From an uncultured Bdellovibrio sp. (GTDB taxonomy: Bacteria; Bdellovibrionota; Bdellovibrionia; Bdellovibrionales; Bdellovibrionaceae), in NCBI RefSeq assembly GCF_946478835.1, contig NZ_CAMLDV010000068.1, positions 1 to 18,224 on the forward strand: a DNA stretch of 18,224 nt. Direction: 5' to 3'. The notes under the pieces were generated by a model. That model did no database searches. It saw nothing but the letters and a program-made list of their open reading frames with translations, and was not told the DNA's origin. Shown here one piece after another: positions 7,375-15,700 of the stretch (position 1 is its first letter; every line of letters starts with the position of its first letter). The position numbers and the translations under genes were made by a program.

Positions 7375-7486
7375 TAGTAGTTCTCCTTTTAGTTTAATTT
7401 TGCTGCTTCAGCTGGGTTCTGCCCGCGTCCGCGACTTCAACGGAATTAGTATCGTCTTATTTACATTATTGCGAAAGGTGACATAA
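7375..7486. promoter_or_regulatory. Divergent control region between yceI-ligB and the LysR gene
   Basis: This 112-bp gap carries both start signals. On the plus strand TTGCGA (7469-7474) and TACACT (7493-7498, just inside the annotated LysR reading frame) are 18 bp apart. On the minus strand GATACT (about 7447-7452) is a -10-like box. Short inverted repeats GCTG-ctt-CAGC (7402-7412) and CGCG-tc-CGCG (7424-7433) lie between the yceI start and its possible promoter. LysR regulators usually bind such shared regions, so binding here is likely by family knowledge, but no single operator can be assigned. Confidence 0.4.
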
Positions 7487-8407
7487 ATGAGATACACTGT
7501 TTCATATATGGAACAATTTGATCTCAACCAAATTCGTATCTTCGTGAGACTTGTGCAGGCGGGAAGCTTTACAAAGGCCGCAGAGGTTCTGCGTCAACCT
7601 AAGTCCAGAGTCAGTCGCCGCCTGTCCGCACTGGAAAAAGAGCTGGGCGTGCAGTTGATTTATAGAACGACTCGTCAATTTCAACTGACCGAAATGGGAC
7701 GGGCTTATTATGAACGGGCTCGCGGATTGGTGGAGGGATTAGAAAGTCTATCGACCGAGGTCAGCGATACAACCACAGAAGTGGCGGGCCTTATCAAGAT
7801 CACGGCTTCCGACGACATGGGCGTAAATATTTTGCCGGGATTGCTCGATGAATTTTCAAAGCAGTATCCCCAAGTGCGCTTCGAAATTTTTCTGACTCAA
7901 GCCTATGTGGATCTTGTGAAAGAATCCATTGATGTTGCCATTCGTATTGGGCACCTGCGCGACAGTTCTTTGCGTGTTCGTAGAGTGGGAACGGTGAAGA
8001 ACATTCTTGTGGCGACTCCGGGACTTCTGGAGCGCTATCGTAATTGGGAAGATATCAATCAGCTAAGTAACATCCCTTTTGTTGGTTTTACGTTTTTATC
8101 AAAGATTGAAATGATTCGCGGAAATGAAGGAAAGAAATTCAATCTGAAACCCACATACACTTACACCTCGAACAATCCTGCGATGCTTGTAGAATTAGCG
8201 CTACTTGGCAAAGGTTTGGCTTTTGTGCCTGAGTTTTTATGTGCAGAGCACGTGCGCACAGGAAGACTTGTGCACATTCATAAAACGTTGCGCGGTCAAG
8301 AAACCCCGATCAGCATCGTGACTCCAGAGCAAAAAGAAACGCCGCTCAAAGTAAAAAAATTTTCAGAATTTATGGCAAAAAGAATGAAGGAAATTTTAGG
8401 AAGTTAG
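7487..8407 (+). CDS. LysR-family transcriptional regulator
   Basis: The product has 306 residues. The N-terminal winged helix-turn-helix spans about residues 11-70 ('FVRLVQAGSFTKAAEVL', 'QPKSRVSRRLSALEKELG', 'QLIYRTTRQFQLTEMG'). A linker helix and a type 2 periplasmic-binding-protein effector domain follow, from about 97 to 300 ('VAGLIKITASDDMG', 'VDVAIRIGHLRDSSLRVRRVG'), the usual LTTR layout. The chosen ATG at 7487 has AAGGTG 7 nt upstream. A second ATG at 7508 gives the more typical family N-terminus (MEQFDLNQI) and lies about 10 nt after a possible -10 box, so a leaderless start there cannot be excluded. It is divergent from yceI-ligB and is the natural candidate to regulate that operon and itself. 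Its stop overlaps the stop of the convergent PilZ gene by 4 nt. Confidence 0.93.
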   Translation: MRYTVSYMEQFDLNQIRIFVRLVQAGSFTKAAEVLRQPKSRVSRRLSALEKELGVQLIYRTTRQFQLTEMGRAYYERARGLVEGLESLSTEVSDTTTEVAGLIKITASDDMGVNILPGLLDEFSKQYPQVRFEIFLTQAYVDLVKESIDVAIRIGHLRDSSLRVRRVGTVKNILVATPGLLERYRNWEDINQLSNIPFVGFTFLSKIEMIRGNEGKKFNLKPTYTYTSNNPAMLVELALLGKGLAFVPEFLCAEHVRTGRLVHIHKTLRGQETPISIVTPEQKETPLKVKKFSEFMAKRMKEILGS

Positions 8408-9021
8408 AATAGTTTTAAAAGGGCTTTGTAAAGTCCCACGTATTCAAAACGGAGAAGGCACCAAATGGCGCCACACCAAAGCAGTCCCAGAAGACCCATC
8501 ATCACGAGCTGCGGAAGATTGGCAAGATTGAACTGACTGCGTGGGCGATTGAGCAAATCATCAATCTGCCCCCGTTCTTGGGTTTCCTTGAACTTTCTCG
8601 CAAGGCCTTGCGCGAGCACAATTCGTTGAGACATTTCCAATTTATAAAAATGCACGCCCACCAAAGTGCGAGACTCAGAAATGTTTTCCAGACGCGTGAC
8701 GATGCCGTAGCACGCCATCTGTTTTGAACCGGGAGGAGTGAATTGAATTTTGATAACCTCGCCCAAGAGCGGACAAAGATCATCAGGAGCGGTGAAGGCC
8801 AAACCAGTCAGTGAAACATTTTTGATTTCAGTGCCTTCTTCCCACGGAACTTGCTTAGGGCCCGCGACGCGCACCAAACTATCATCCTCAGTGTTGAGAA
8901 TGTAACGTGGAGATCGGCCGTGATAGCGAGCAAGACTGGTCATGCATTTCTTGTCGGCGAAAACGAGGACCCTCTGAAGGTACGTCGTACCTTTTTGCAT
9001 TGCTTTGCGATGGAATTTCAT
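8404..9021 (-). CDS. PilZ-domain protein with C-terminal membrane anchor
   Basis: The product has up to 205 residues. The PilZ cyclic di-GMP signature is complete: RxxxR as RYHGR (32-36), then NVSLTG (68-73) for (D/N)xSxxG, and the closing strand 'VGVHF' (121-125). A charged helical stretch follows (about 127-158), then one membrane segment at about 171-190 and a short tail. This suggests a membrane-tethered cyclic di-GMP receptor with the PilZ domain on the cytoplasmic side. The start is uncertain: the ATG at 9021 has no ribosome site, the ATG at 9000 is at the edge of a palindromic repeat, and the ATG at 8943 (M27) lies just before the RxxxR motif and leaves the whole domain intact. Residues 8-15 would be encoded by the repeat itself. 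Its TAA overlaps the LysR TAG as TTAG. Confidence 0.82.
   Translation of the reverse strand: MKFHRKAMQKGTTYLQRVLVFADKKCMTSLARYHGRSPRYILNTEDDSLVRVAGPKQVPWEEGTEIKNVSLTGLAFTAPDDLCPLLGEVIKIQFTPPGSKQMACYGIVTRLENISESRTLVGVHFYKLEMSQRIVLAQGLARKFKETQERGQIDDLLNRPRSQFNLANLPQLVMMGLLGLLWCGAIWCLLRFEYVGLYKALLKLF
8979..8997 (-). repeat. 19-bp palindromic repeat, copy 1 (inside the PilZ gene's 5' end)
   Basis: On the minus strand it reads CAAAAAGGTACGACGTACC. The core GGTACG-N-CGTACC is a perfect palindrome with a 1-bp centre, and in this copy the symmetry extends outward (AAGGTACG/CGTACCTT, 8977-8993). It is the inverted partner of 9056-9074, with one difference in the centre base. Confidence 0.85.
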
Positions 9022-9055
9022 ATTGAGATCTAAAAAAATATGACGAAAAGCGTTT

Positions 9056-9074
9056 CAAAAAGGTACGGCGTACC
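9056..9074 (+). repeat. 19-bp palindromic repeat, copy 2 (just after the thiL stop)
   Basis: On the plus strand it reads CAAAAAGGTACGGCGTACC, the same 19-mer as copy 1 apart from the centre base, in the opposite orientation. The A-tracts of the two copies face each other across 58 bp. In plus-strand RNA the two copies could pair along all 19 positions with one G-U. It lies in the 54-bp gap between the thiL stop (9076) and the PilZ gene. Confidence 0.85.
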
Positions 9075-9075
9075 C

Positions 9076-10026
9076 CTAGAAATGCCGCCAGCCTTTGAAT
9101 TCTTTTATTTCTTCTTTTCCGTCGGCGTGTGTGAGGAAAACTCCTGGAGACTCTGTGAACTGTCCTACAAGATGCCATCCACCAAACAGGTCATAGTCGT
9201 CGGGAGAAATAGCCATAAGAAGTTCGTAATCTTCGCCGCCCCAAAGTGAAAATTCGTGGGCGGGAATGCTAAACTCCAAGGCCATTTTTGCAGTATCCTC
9301 ATGAATCGGAAGATTTTCCGCAAAAATATGCAAGCCTGCTCCTTCAGGACAAAGTTGAAGGGCGTCATTGATAAGTCCGTCACTGCAATCCATCAGCGCA
9401 TGCACTTTATCTTTCTTTTTCACAAGAGCGCCGACTAAATCCAAACGGGGACGGGGATGCAGGTGCTTTTTCTTGGCCTCGTCGTAGCCTGATATCTTTT
9501 TTTGCAAAGCCATAAGGCCCGTGTGTGAAAGTCCCAAAGGACCGCTGCTTAAAAGCAAGTCGCCTTTCATCGCACCTTTGCGAGTGAGAGGATATTCACA
9601 AGAGCCATGAACACTGACATCAATCACAAGTTTGTCGGGGCTTGCAGAGAGATCTCCACCGACGATTTCGCAAGAATATTTATCAGCAAGTTGGCTCATG
9701 CCCAGATAGAACTCGTCAAGCCAAGATTCGTTTATTTTTTCAGGGAAGGCGATAGAGACCTGGGCAAAATGAGGGTGGGCTCCTATCGCAGCGATGTCGC
9801 TTAAATTCACCGCCAAAGCTTTTGCTCCAAGATCGAAAGCACTGAAATAGTCCAGCTTGAAGTGCACATCTTCGACCATCATGTCTTGGCAAATGACTGA
9901 ATATCCAGGGAAGTTTTTAAATACAAACGCATCGTCCCCCAGCGGTACGATAGTATGATCGTTGTGACGCTGGACCCGGTAACGAATCTTTTGAATAAGA
10001 GTCCATTCCTTGGGGGTATTTTGCAT
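9076..10026 (-). CDS. thiL: Thiamine-monophosphate kinase ThiL
   Basis: The product has 316 residues, the family's usual length. ThiL phosphorylates thiamine monophosphate with ATP to make thiamine diphosphate in the cytoplasm. The PurM/AIR-synthase-like motifs appear in order: 'PLGDDAFV' (residues 29-36), 'QDMMVEDVHF' (47-56), 'NLSDIAAIGA' (74-83), 'GGDLSAS' (123-129), 'DCSDGL' (213-218) and 'GGEDYELL' (263-270). Asp and Glu in these motifs bind Mg-ATP. I chose the ATG at 10026, with AAGGA about 9 nt upstream; the frame stays open to a TTG at 10059, but that lies in the divergent promoter region and has no family match. No other thiamine gene and no TPP riboswitch is visible nearby. It is divergent from ppk, and it is followed on the minus strand by the repeat pair and the PilZ gene. 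Confidence 0.95.
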   Translation of the reverse strand: MQNTPKEWTLIQKIRYRVQRHNDHTIVPLGDDAFVFKNFPGYSVICQDMMVEDVHFKLDYFSAFDLGAKALAVNLSDIAAIGAHPHFAQVSIAFPEKINESWLDEFYLGMSQLADKYSCEIVGGDLSASPDKLVIDVSVHGSCEYPLTRKGAMKGDLLLSSGPLGLSHTGLMALQKKISGYDEAKKKHLHPRPRLDLVGALVKKKDKVHALMDCSDGLINDALQLCPEGAGLHIFAENLPIHEDTAKMALEFSIPAHEFSLWGGEDYELLMAISPDDYDLFGGWHLVGQFTESPGVFLTHADGKEEIKEFKGWRHF

Positions 10027-10048
10027 GTCGTTGTTCCTTGAGAAGACG

Positions 10049-10077
10049 TTGCTAAACAAGTGGCTTTATTGTGAAAT
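10049..10077 (+). promoter_or_regulatory. Candidate ppk promoter
   Basis: TTGCTA (10049-10054) and TGAAAT (10072-10077) are 17 bp apart, each matching 4 of 6 consensus bases. The predicted start is near 10084, shortly before AAGGAGG (10094-10100). It lies within the 79-bp gap between the thiL and ppk starts. Confidence 0.35.
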
Positions 10078-10105
10078 ATCTGAAGAAAGAGTCAAGGAGG
10101 ATTCT

Positions 10106-12271
10106 TTGAATACGCCAAAAGTGGCTTCGCCTAAAAGAACATCAAAAAAGAAATCTACCAGAAAGCCCAAAGTCGTTGAGCATCCTCTGTCATCTGAAAG
10201 TCTTTTCAGCAGTCGTGAGATCGGATGGCTGAATTTTAATCGTCGCGTTTTGACAGAAGCTGAAGACGCTCGCAATCCTTTGTTAGAGCGCGTGAAGTTT
10301 TTAAGTATTTCGACTTCGAACTTGGATGAATTTTTCATGAAGCGTGTCGGCGGTTTGAAGCGCCACATGGCTTATGGGATTTCACCAAAATCTTCCGACG
10401 GAAAAACGCCGCTCTTGCAATTGCAGGAGATTCGTCAGTTCGTCAATCCCATGCTGCAAGATCAAGCGATCTGTTATGACAAAGTTTTAAAGCCCGCTCT
10501 TGAAAAAGAAGGTGTGTATCTTCTGTCTTGGAAAGAGCTGACGGATAAAGAAAAAGAACTTGTTAAAAAATACTACAATAAAAATGTATTCCCTGTTCTA
10601 ACGCCACTGTCTGTGGATCCGGGGCATCCATTTCCGTTTATTTCAAACTTGTCTATCTCGCTTGGTGTGACTTTGAAACATCCAAGCAACGACGATAAAC
10701 TTTTTGCTCGCGTGAAAATTCCGAAAGTGCTTCCTCAGTGGATTCGTATTGATCCTGAATCCTCCGCGTTGCGTTTTGTAAGTCTTCTAGAAATGATCAA
10801 AGAAAATCTTGCAGATTTATTTCCGTCAATGCAGGTTTTGAATGTAATGCCCTTCAGGCTCACGAGAAATGCGGACTCGGATCAAGATCAGGAAGATGCG
10901 GAAGATTTGTTGGAGGCGATCGAAGAAGAATTGCGCCAGCGTCGTTTCGCCGAAGTGGTTCGTTTAGAACATGGACCGAAACCAGATCCTTGGATGCTGA
11001 AATTTTTGATGGAAGAATTAGAAATCACAGAAGAAGACATTTATGAACTTCCTGCGATGCTAGATTTCACGGATTTAAGCGTGATTTCAGATTTGAATCT
11101 TCCGAAGTTAAAATTTGAACCTTACACACCGGTTGTCACTCCGGCTTTTGCTGAAGAAGGTGTAGGGATTTTTAATGCCATCAAGATGAGCGATCAACTT
11201 GTGCACAATCCTTACGAAAGTTTTTCGGCTTCCGTTGAAAAATTCATTCGCGTGGCTTGTGATGATCCAAAAGTTTTAGCGATCAAGATGACCTTGTATC
11301 GCACGGGTGACAATAGTCCCTTCATTCGTTCATTGATTCGTGCCGCTGAACAGGGAAAGCAAGTCGTTTGTTTGGTAGAGCTTAAAGCGCGCTTTGATGA
11401 AGAAAGAAATATTTATTGGGCTACCGAACTGGAAAATGCCGGCGTGCACGTCGTGTATGGCGTCGTCGGTCTTAAAACTCACGCGAAGACGGCCCTCGTT
11501 GTTCGTCAAGAACAAGAGGGTTTGAAATGCTATTGTCATATCGGAACGGGAAATTACAACGTTGCGACCTCACGCTTTTACACGGACTTGGGGCTTTTGA
11601 CGGCCAAAGAGGAAATCACCAGTGACGTTGTTGAGTTCTTTCACTACCTGACGGGCCGTTCTTTGAAGAGCAATTATCAAAATCTTTTGATCGCGCCCGT
11701 GAACATGTTCTCTCGTTTTAAATCTATGATCGAGCGTGAAGCCGATCATGCCAAAGCGGGAAGACCTGCGCAGATTATTGCAAAGTTTAATAACTTTGAA
11801 GAAAACGACATTGCTGTGGCTCTCTATGCAGCTTCGCAAAAAGGTGTCGACATCGACATGATTGTCAGAGGTTTCTGTTGCCTTCGTCCAGGGGTTCCCG
11901 GCATGAGCGACAAGATCCGTGTGATTTCTATCATCGGTCGTTTCCTTGAACACTCGCGTTTATTTTACTTTAGAAATGGCGCTAAAGATCCTGTCGATGG
12001 AGAGTTCTACATTGGTTCTGCCGATTGGATGTATCGCAACCTGCATGCGCGTGTTGAAGCGATCGTTCCGATCTTAGATCGAGGGCTCAAAGAAAAGTGC
12101 TGGGAGATTTTGCAGCTCTGTGTGAAGGAGCAGCGCCAGGCATGGCAAATGAATGGGGATGGCACATACACACGCCGCAACTCTGCAGATATGGGAATTC
12201 ATCAAACTTTGATGCAAATTGCGAAAGCTCGGGTTACATTGGTTGAAGAAAACCATTCTGCAGCAGAGTAA
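10106..12271 (+). CDS. ppk: Polyphosphate kinase 1
   Basis: The product has 721 residues. PPK1 reversibly transfers the gamma phosphate of ATP onto inorganic polyphosphate through a phosphohistidine. The start is a TTG at 10106 with a strong AAGGAGG (10094-10100) 5 nt upstream. The frame stays open further upstream, but that part overlaps thiL signals and does not resemble PPK. The N-domain ('REIGWLNFNRRVL', 'TSNLDEFFMKRVGG') follows a Lys/Arg-rich extension (about residues 5-22). The two catalytic histidines are H459 ('GLKTHAKTALV', equal to E. coli H435) and H616 ('FLEHSRLFYF', equal to H592); their spacing of 157 is the same as in E. coli. 'GTGNYN' and 'SADWMYRNLHARVE' complete the phospholipase-D-like folds. 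sixA follows after 12 nt, forming an operon. Confidence 0.97.
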   Translation: MNTPKVASPKRTSKKKSTRKPKVVEHPLSSESLFSSREIGWLNFNRRVLTEAEDARNPLLERVKFLSISTSNLDEFFMKRVGGLKRHMAYGISPKSSDGKTPLLQLQEIRQFVNPMLQDQAICYDKVLKPALEKEGVYLLSWKELTDKEKELVKKYYNKNVFPVLTPLSVDPGHPFPFISNLSISLGVTLKHPSNDDKLFARVKIPKVLPQWIRIDPESSALRFVSLLEMIKENLADLFPSMQVLNVMPFRLTRNADSDQDQEDAEDLLEAIEEELRQRRFAEVVRLEHGPKPDPWMLKFLMEELEITEEDIYELPAMLDFTDLSVISDLNLPKLKFEPYTPVVTPAFAEEGVGIFNAIKMSDQLVHNPYESFSASVEKFIRVACDDPKVLAIKMTLYRTGDNSPFIRSLIRAAEQGKQVVCLVELKARFDEERNIYWATELENAGVHVVYGVVGLKTHAKTALVVRQEQEGLKCYCHIGTGNYNVATSRFYTDLGLLTAKEEITSDVVEFFHYLTGRSLKSNYQNLLIAPVNMFSRFKSMIEREADHAKAGRPAQIIAKFNNFEENDIAVALYAASQKGVDIDMIVRGFCCLRPGVPGMSDKIRVISIIGRFLEHSRLFYFRNGAKDPVDGEFYIGSADWMYRNLHARVEAIVPILDRGLKEKCWEILQLCVKEQRQAWQMNGDGTYTRRNSADMGIHQTLMQIAKARVTLVEENHSAAE

Positions 12272-12283
12272 AGGGCAACAAAA

Positions 12284-12790
12284 GTGGAGCTGATCATCAT
12301 TCGTCATGCCGTCGCGGAAGAGCGCGAGGACTTTAAAAAGAAAGGCCTTGAGGATCATTTACGTCCATTGACTTTAAAGGGACGTAAAAAGATGCAAAAG
12401 GTCTGCGTGAAGATGCGTGATTACGTAAAGGAAATTGATTTGATCGTTTCAAGTCCTCTGACTCGCGCCCGGCAAACTGCTGAAATCGTCTCTCAAATTT
12501 ATTTTGAAACAAAAGTGGTCGAAGCGCCTGAATTGGTGCCGCACAGTCCTCCGCAAGCTTTTGTGAAATGGCTGCGCACGCAAGCCAAAAACTATCGTCG
12601 TATTGCAATCATCGGTCATGAACCGCATTTGAGTTCTTTTGCGAGCTATATGCTTTCAGGAAAAACGGAAAGTTTTATTGATCTTAAAAAGAGCGGCGTG
12701 ATTGGTCTTGAGATGGAGTCCTTTACGCACGCAGAAGCTGGGGGAGCCCAGCTTCTGTATTACATTCCTCCAAAATTCCTGGTCGATTAG
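12284..12790 (+). CDS. sixA: SixA-like phosphohistidine phosphatase (histidine phosphatase superfamily)
   Basis: The product has 168 residues, similar to SixA (about 161). It starts with GTG at 12284, with AAAGGG about 9 nt upstream. The catalytic 'IIIRHAVAEE' contains R7-H8; 'SSPLTRARQTAE' (56-67) is the family's second motif, and 'IIGHEPHLSS' supplies the second histidine, H112. The GHEPHL sequence is typical of SixA rather than of phosphoglycerate mutases. SixA removes phosphate from phosphohistidine proteins. It lies 12 nt after ppk, a frequent pairing in polyphosphate loci, so it may act on a phosphohistidine protein linked to polyphosphate or PTS control, by inference. Its TAG overlaps the stop of the convergent hydrolase gene by 4 nt. 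Confidence 0.9.
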   Translation: MELIIIRHAVAEEREDFKKKGLEDHLRPLTLKGRKKMQKVCVKMRDYVKEIDLIVSSPLTRARQTAEIVSQIYFETKVVEAPELVPHSPPQAFVKWLRTQAKNYRRIAIIGHEPHLSSFASYMLSGKTESFIDLKKSGVIGLEMESFTHAEAGGAQLLYYIPPKFLVD

Positions 12791-15700
12791 TTCGGCAAGA
12801 AATCCAAAGCTTTGAAGTAAGCCTCTGAAGCATCACCGACGTCGTTGGAATCGTGTTGAATTGTGATCGCTACGATATCCATGTCTTCCACATTTTTATC
12901 TGGGAAGGCGCGTTTCAAATCTTCCGCCAAATTTCTTTGGTACGTTTGTGGTTTGCCCAGCATGTCTTGATTGTTCAAGAGCAATTGTTTTGCTTCAGGC
13001 AAAGTCGCAACCACGATGTTCTTATTCGAGTACCAGTTTTCAAAGATCTGACCCGCTTGACGGGTTTCGCCGTTTACAGCATCGCCCCAATAGTAACCGA
13101 ACAAGAAGACTTTGTCGTTCTTCGGATCTACTGTCGCTCTGTCGCCGTTGGCTTTACCATCACGGATCGTGAACCAAACTTGGAAAGCAGAGTCGTCTTT
13201 ACCGGTTTTACCTTTTACTGGATCGGCACCTGGAACACCTTTAGTCACATCCAATTTCAACATCATCTTCGAGAATTCTACTGGAGAGAATCTGTAAGCC
13301 AATGTCGTCATACGGATAGAGTTGTTTTTACTCTTCATCAGGGCCCATTTTTCGCCGTCATGATCTGCCGTCACGTAACCGAAGTCTTTGTTATCATCCA
13401 AACCACCTGGTGAACGAGATTCATAATTGAACTGGTGATCCATGCGGAAGTGAACCATGTTCGTGTGGTTGTAATCGATGCGGATACCTTCTGGCATATT
13501 TGTTTTAGTCGCTGGAGCTACTTTTACGCCGGCCATGATGTCTGGAAGTTTTTGGACATCGAGGCTTGCATATGGCTCATAGCGAAGTTGTGATTGTGGC
13601 AATTTCACTTTCGGCTCATAGCTGTCAGCAGGGTCATTGATTTTTGGAAGCAAATTCATGTTCAATTCCCAAGTGTTGCCGTAAGGAAGGAATTCAACAA
13701 AGTGCTCGCCTTTCAAAGAGTACTGTTTCGCAAGACCGTCTTGGCTTAAGCGGTAGTAAGTTTGTGATTTGATCGGAGAAGCATTCGCTGCCGCCAAAAT
13801 CACTTTAGAATTCCAAGCCAAGTTTTTCTTGTTGTTGTTGATTTCAAGTTCGGCCATGGAGTTCACAAGACCTTTCATGAACGCTTTTTGGTTAAAGCGT
13901 GATGACAAGATACCTGCTAAGTGATCGGCTTTGATCGTTCCCATATCAACGGCGGCCAATTTTGCCGGGAATTTTGAAGAAGACACAGTCACTACGCCGT
14001 CATTGTCTTCGTCGAATTGACCGATGATCTTTGTCGCTTTCATGAAGATATGAGAATCTTCAGGGTCGCTTGCAAATGTCACAGAGAAATAGCGAGTCAG
14101 ACCAATCAAGCCGCGCTCATTTCTTCTCCAGAAAGCATCCATCGCTGTTGGCGTGATAGATTTAGAAGCTGTTTTTTCTTCTTTGCAGATTTCAGGTCCT
14201 TGGTGTTCAGAAAGGGCTGATACCAAGGCAAACGGAACATCTGTTGTATTTAAGATGCTTGAACCGTGCAAAGGAGCAGCAATCGCTACAAAACCTTTAA
14301 CGTAGTTCGAGATCAAGCTTGGATTTTTTGTGAAGGCCGTCAATGTATCAACCGCGCCTTTAGAGTAACCCAAGATCAAGTAACGAGGTGAAGCGTGGCC
14401 ACGTTGTTGACGTGTCTTAATATCTTCACGCAAGTAGTTCAAGATGATGTCAGCATTCACTTCGCTTCCGCATGTGCTTTCTACCGGAGGTTGGATCACA
14501 CGAAGACCCATTTCATCCATTAAAGAGTTCAAGCCAAGGCTGAAGATCTCTTTGTCAAAGATGCTGTTATAGATACCTGGCACGTAGACAATTGTAAGAT
14601 CATCTAAAGACTTGTTATAAAGTTTTGTCATTGGCGTTGGGTAAATACGGTCTTCAAGATCCGCTTCTTTGATCGCTTCCTGAAGAAGAGTTTTTGCAAT
14701 CGTAGAGTCCGCGTATTTCGCACCACTGTTTGGATTCGTGTATTTTTCGTTCAAACCTTTGAAGCTATCAACATACTTGTCTTTGCCGCCGATCCATTGT
14801 CTTGCGAAAAGCATGTCGCGAGTTTCTGGAAGGTAAGGCTTTTCCTGAACCACGATGGATTTCTCAAGAAGAGCGGGCATTTGGTACATCTTCATAACAG
14901 CGCGTTTTGCAGGAAGAACGTACTGCGCGATGCTGCCAATAATTCCGTCTTTGCTTGCAATGTCTTCTTTAAGGTCGACAGAAGCCGTTTTAGTGTCTTT
15001 CAAAAGACCCATTTTGTCTTTTACTTTGGCGATACGTGGGTCATTCATCAATTTTTCAACGTCACCGGAATTTTGAAGAACAGCGTCCGTCACCGCACCG
15101 ATATCTTCAGGACTGATCATAGAGTTGATATCAAACTTCGCCATATCGAAGTTCATTGGCGAAAGAGTTTGAGAGCCAGGTTGTTTGAATGGATCAAACT
15201 TGAAGGCCTCCATGAAGCTTTTCATTTCAGTAACTAGGAAGTAAGGACGCGTATCAGACACGAAGCGCGTGATGTGTTGGAAGATGCGCTTTTGTGAAAG
15301 GTCTTTGGCTTGAGTTTCGATACCTTGGCGTGATTTCAAAACTTCAGCCAATGATTCCTGGCCAGAAAGGCCGGCTCTTTTCGCTGTATTACCGAAAAGA
15401 TCTTTTGGATTGATACCAAGGAACGGAAGAATGTCTTTAGAACGAATTTGTCCAGGTACTTTTCTTTTTGTCGAAGCAAAAAGTCCGTAAGATGATGCCG
15501 CTGTCAGTGAACCGTGTGTACGGTACATTTTTGTGAAAGCACCAAGTGAAGATGTGATGTTGTATCCATCTTTCAAAGTAAGGATAAAGTCTGGGAAGTC
15601 GAAGTTTCTTTCAGAAGCAGATTCAATCAAACGATACACTGAATCTGGATATTTTGAATTTTGGGCTGCTTCAAAAGCTTGTGTTGCTGTCATGGCTTTT

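Noticed and set aside
9022..9075. Palindromic repeats as a rho-independent terminator for thiL
   Set aside because: Each copy is a short hairpin with a 1-nt centre, too tight to fold alone, and the T-run is not placed after a stem in the minus-strand transcript of thiL. A long-range stem between copies remains possible and is reported as a finding.
10027..10059. Upstream TTG extension of thiL
   Set aside because: The ATG at 10026 has AAGGA at proper distance, and the extra 11 residues have no family match and lie in the divergent promoter.
10010..10105. Upstream in-frame extension of ppk from a TTG at 10010
   Set aside because: It overlaps the start of thiL on the other strand, has no ribosome site and no PPK similarity; the TTG at 10106 has AAGGAGG 5 nt upstream.
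12853..13413. 186-residue open frame on the plus strand inside the large hydrolase gene
   Set aside because: It is an antisense shadow: no ribosome site, no domain, and the minus-strand frame has clear catalytic motifs and domain structure.
14797..15237. 146-residue plus-strand open frame inside the large hydrolase gene
   Set aside because: Antisense shadow; composition rich in His/Phe/Arg as expected for the complement of coding DNA, with no recognisable motif.
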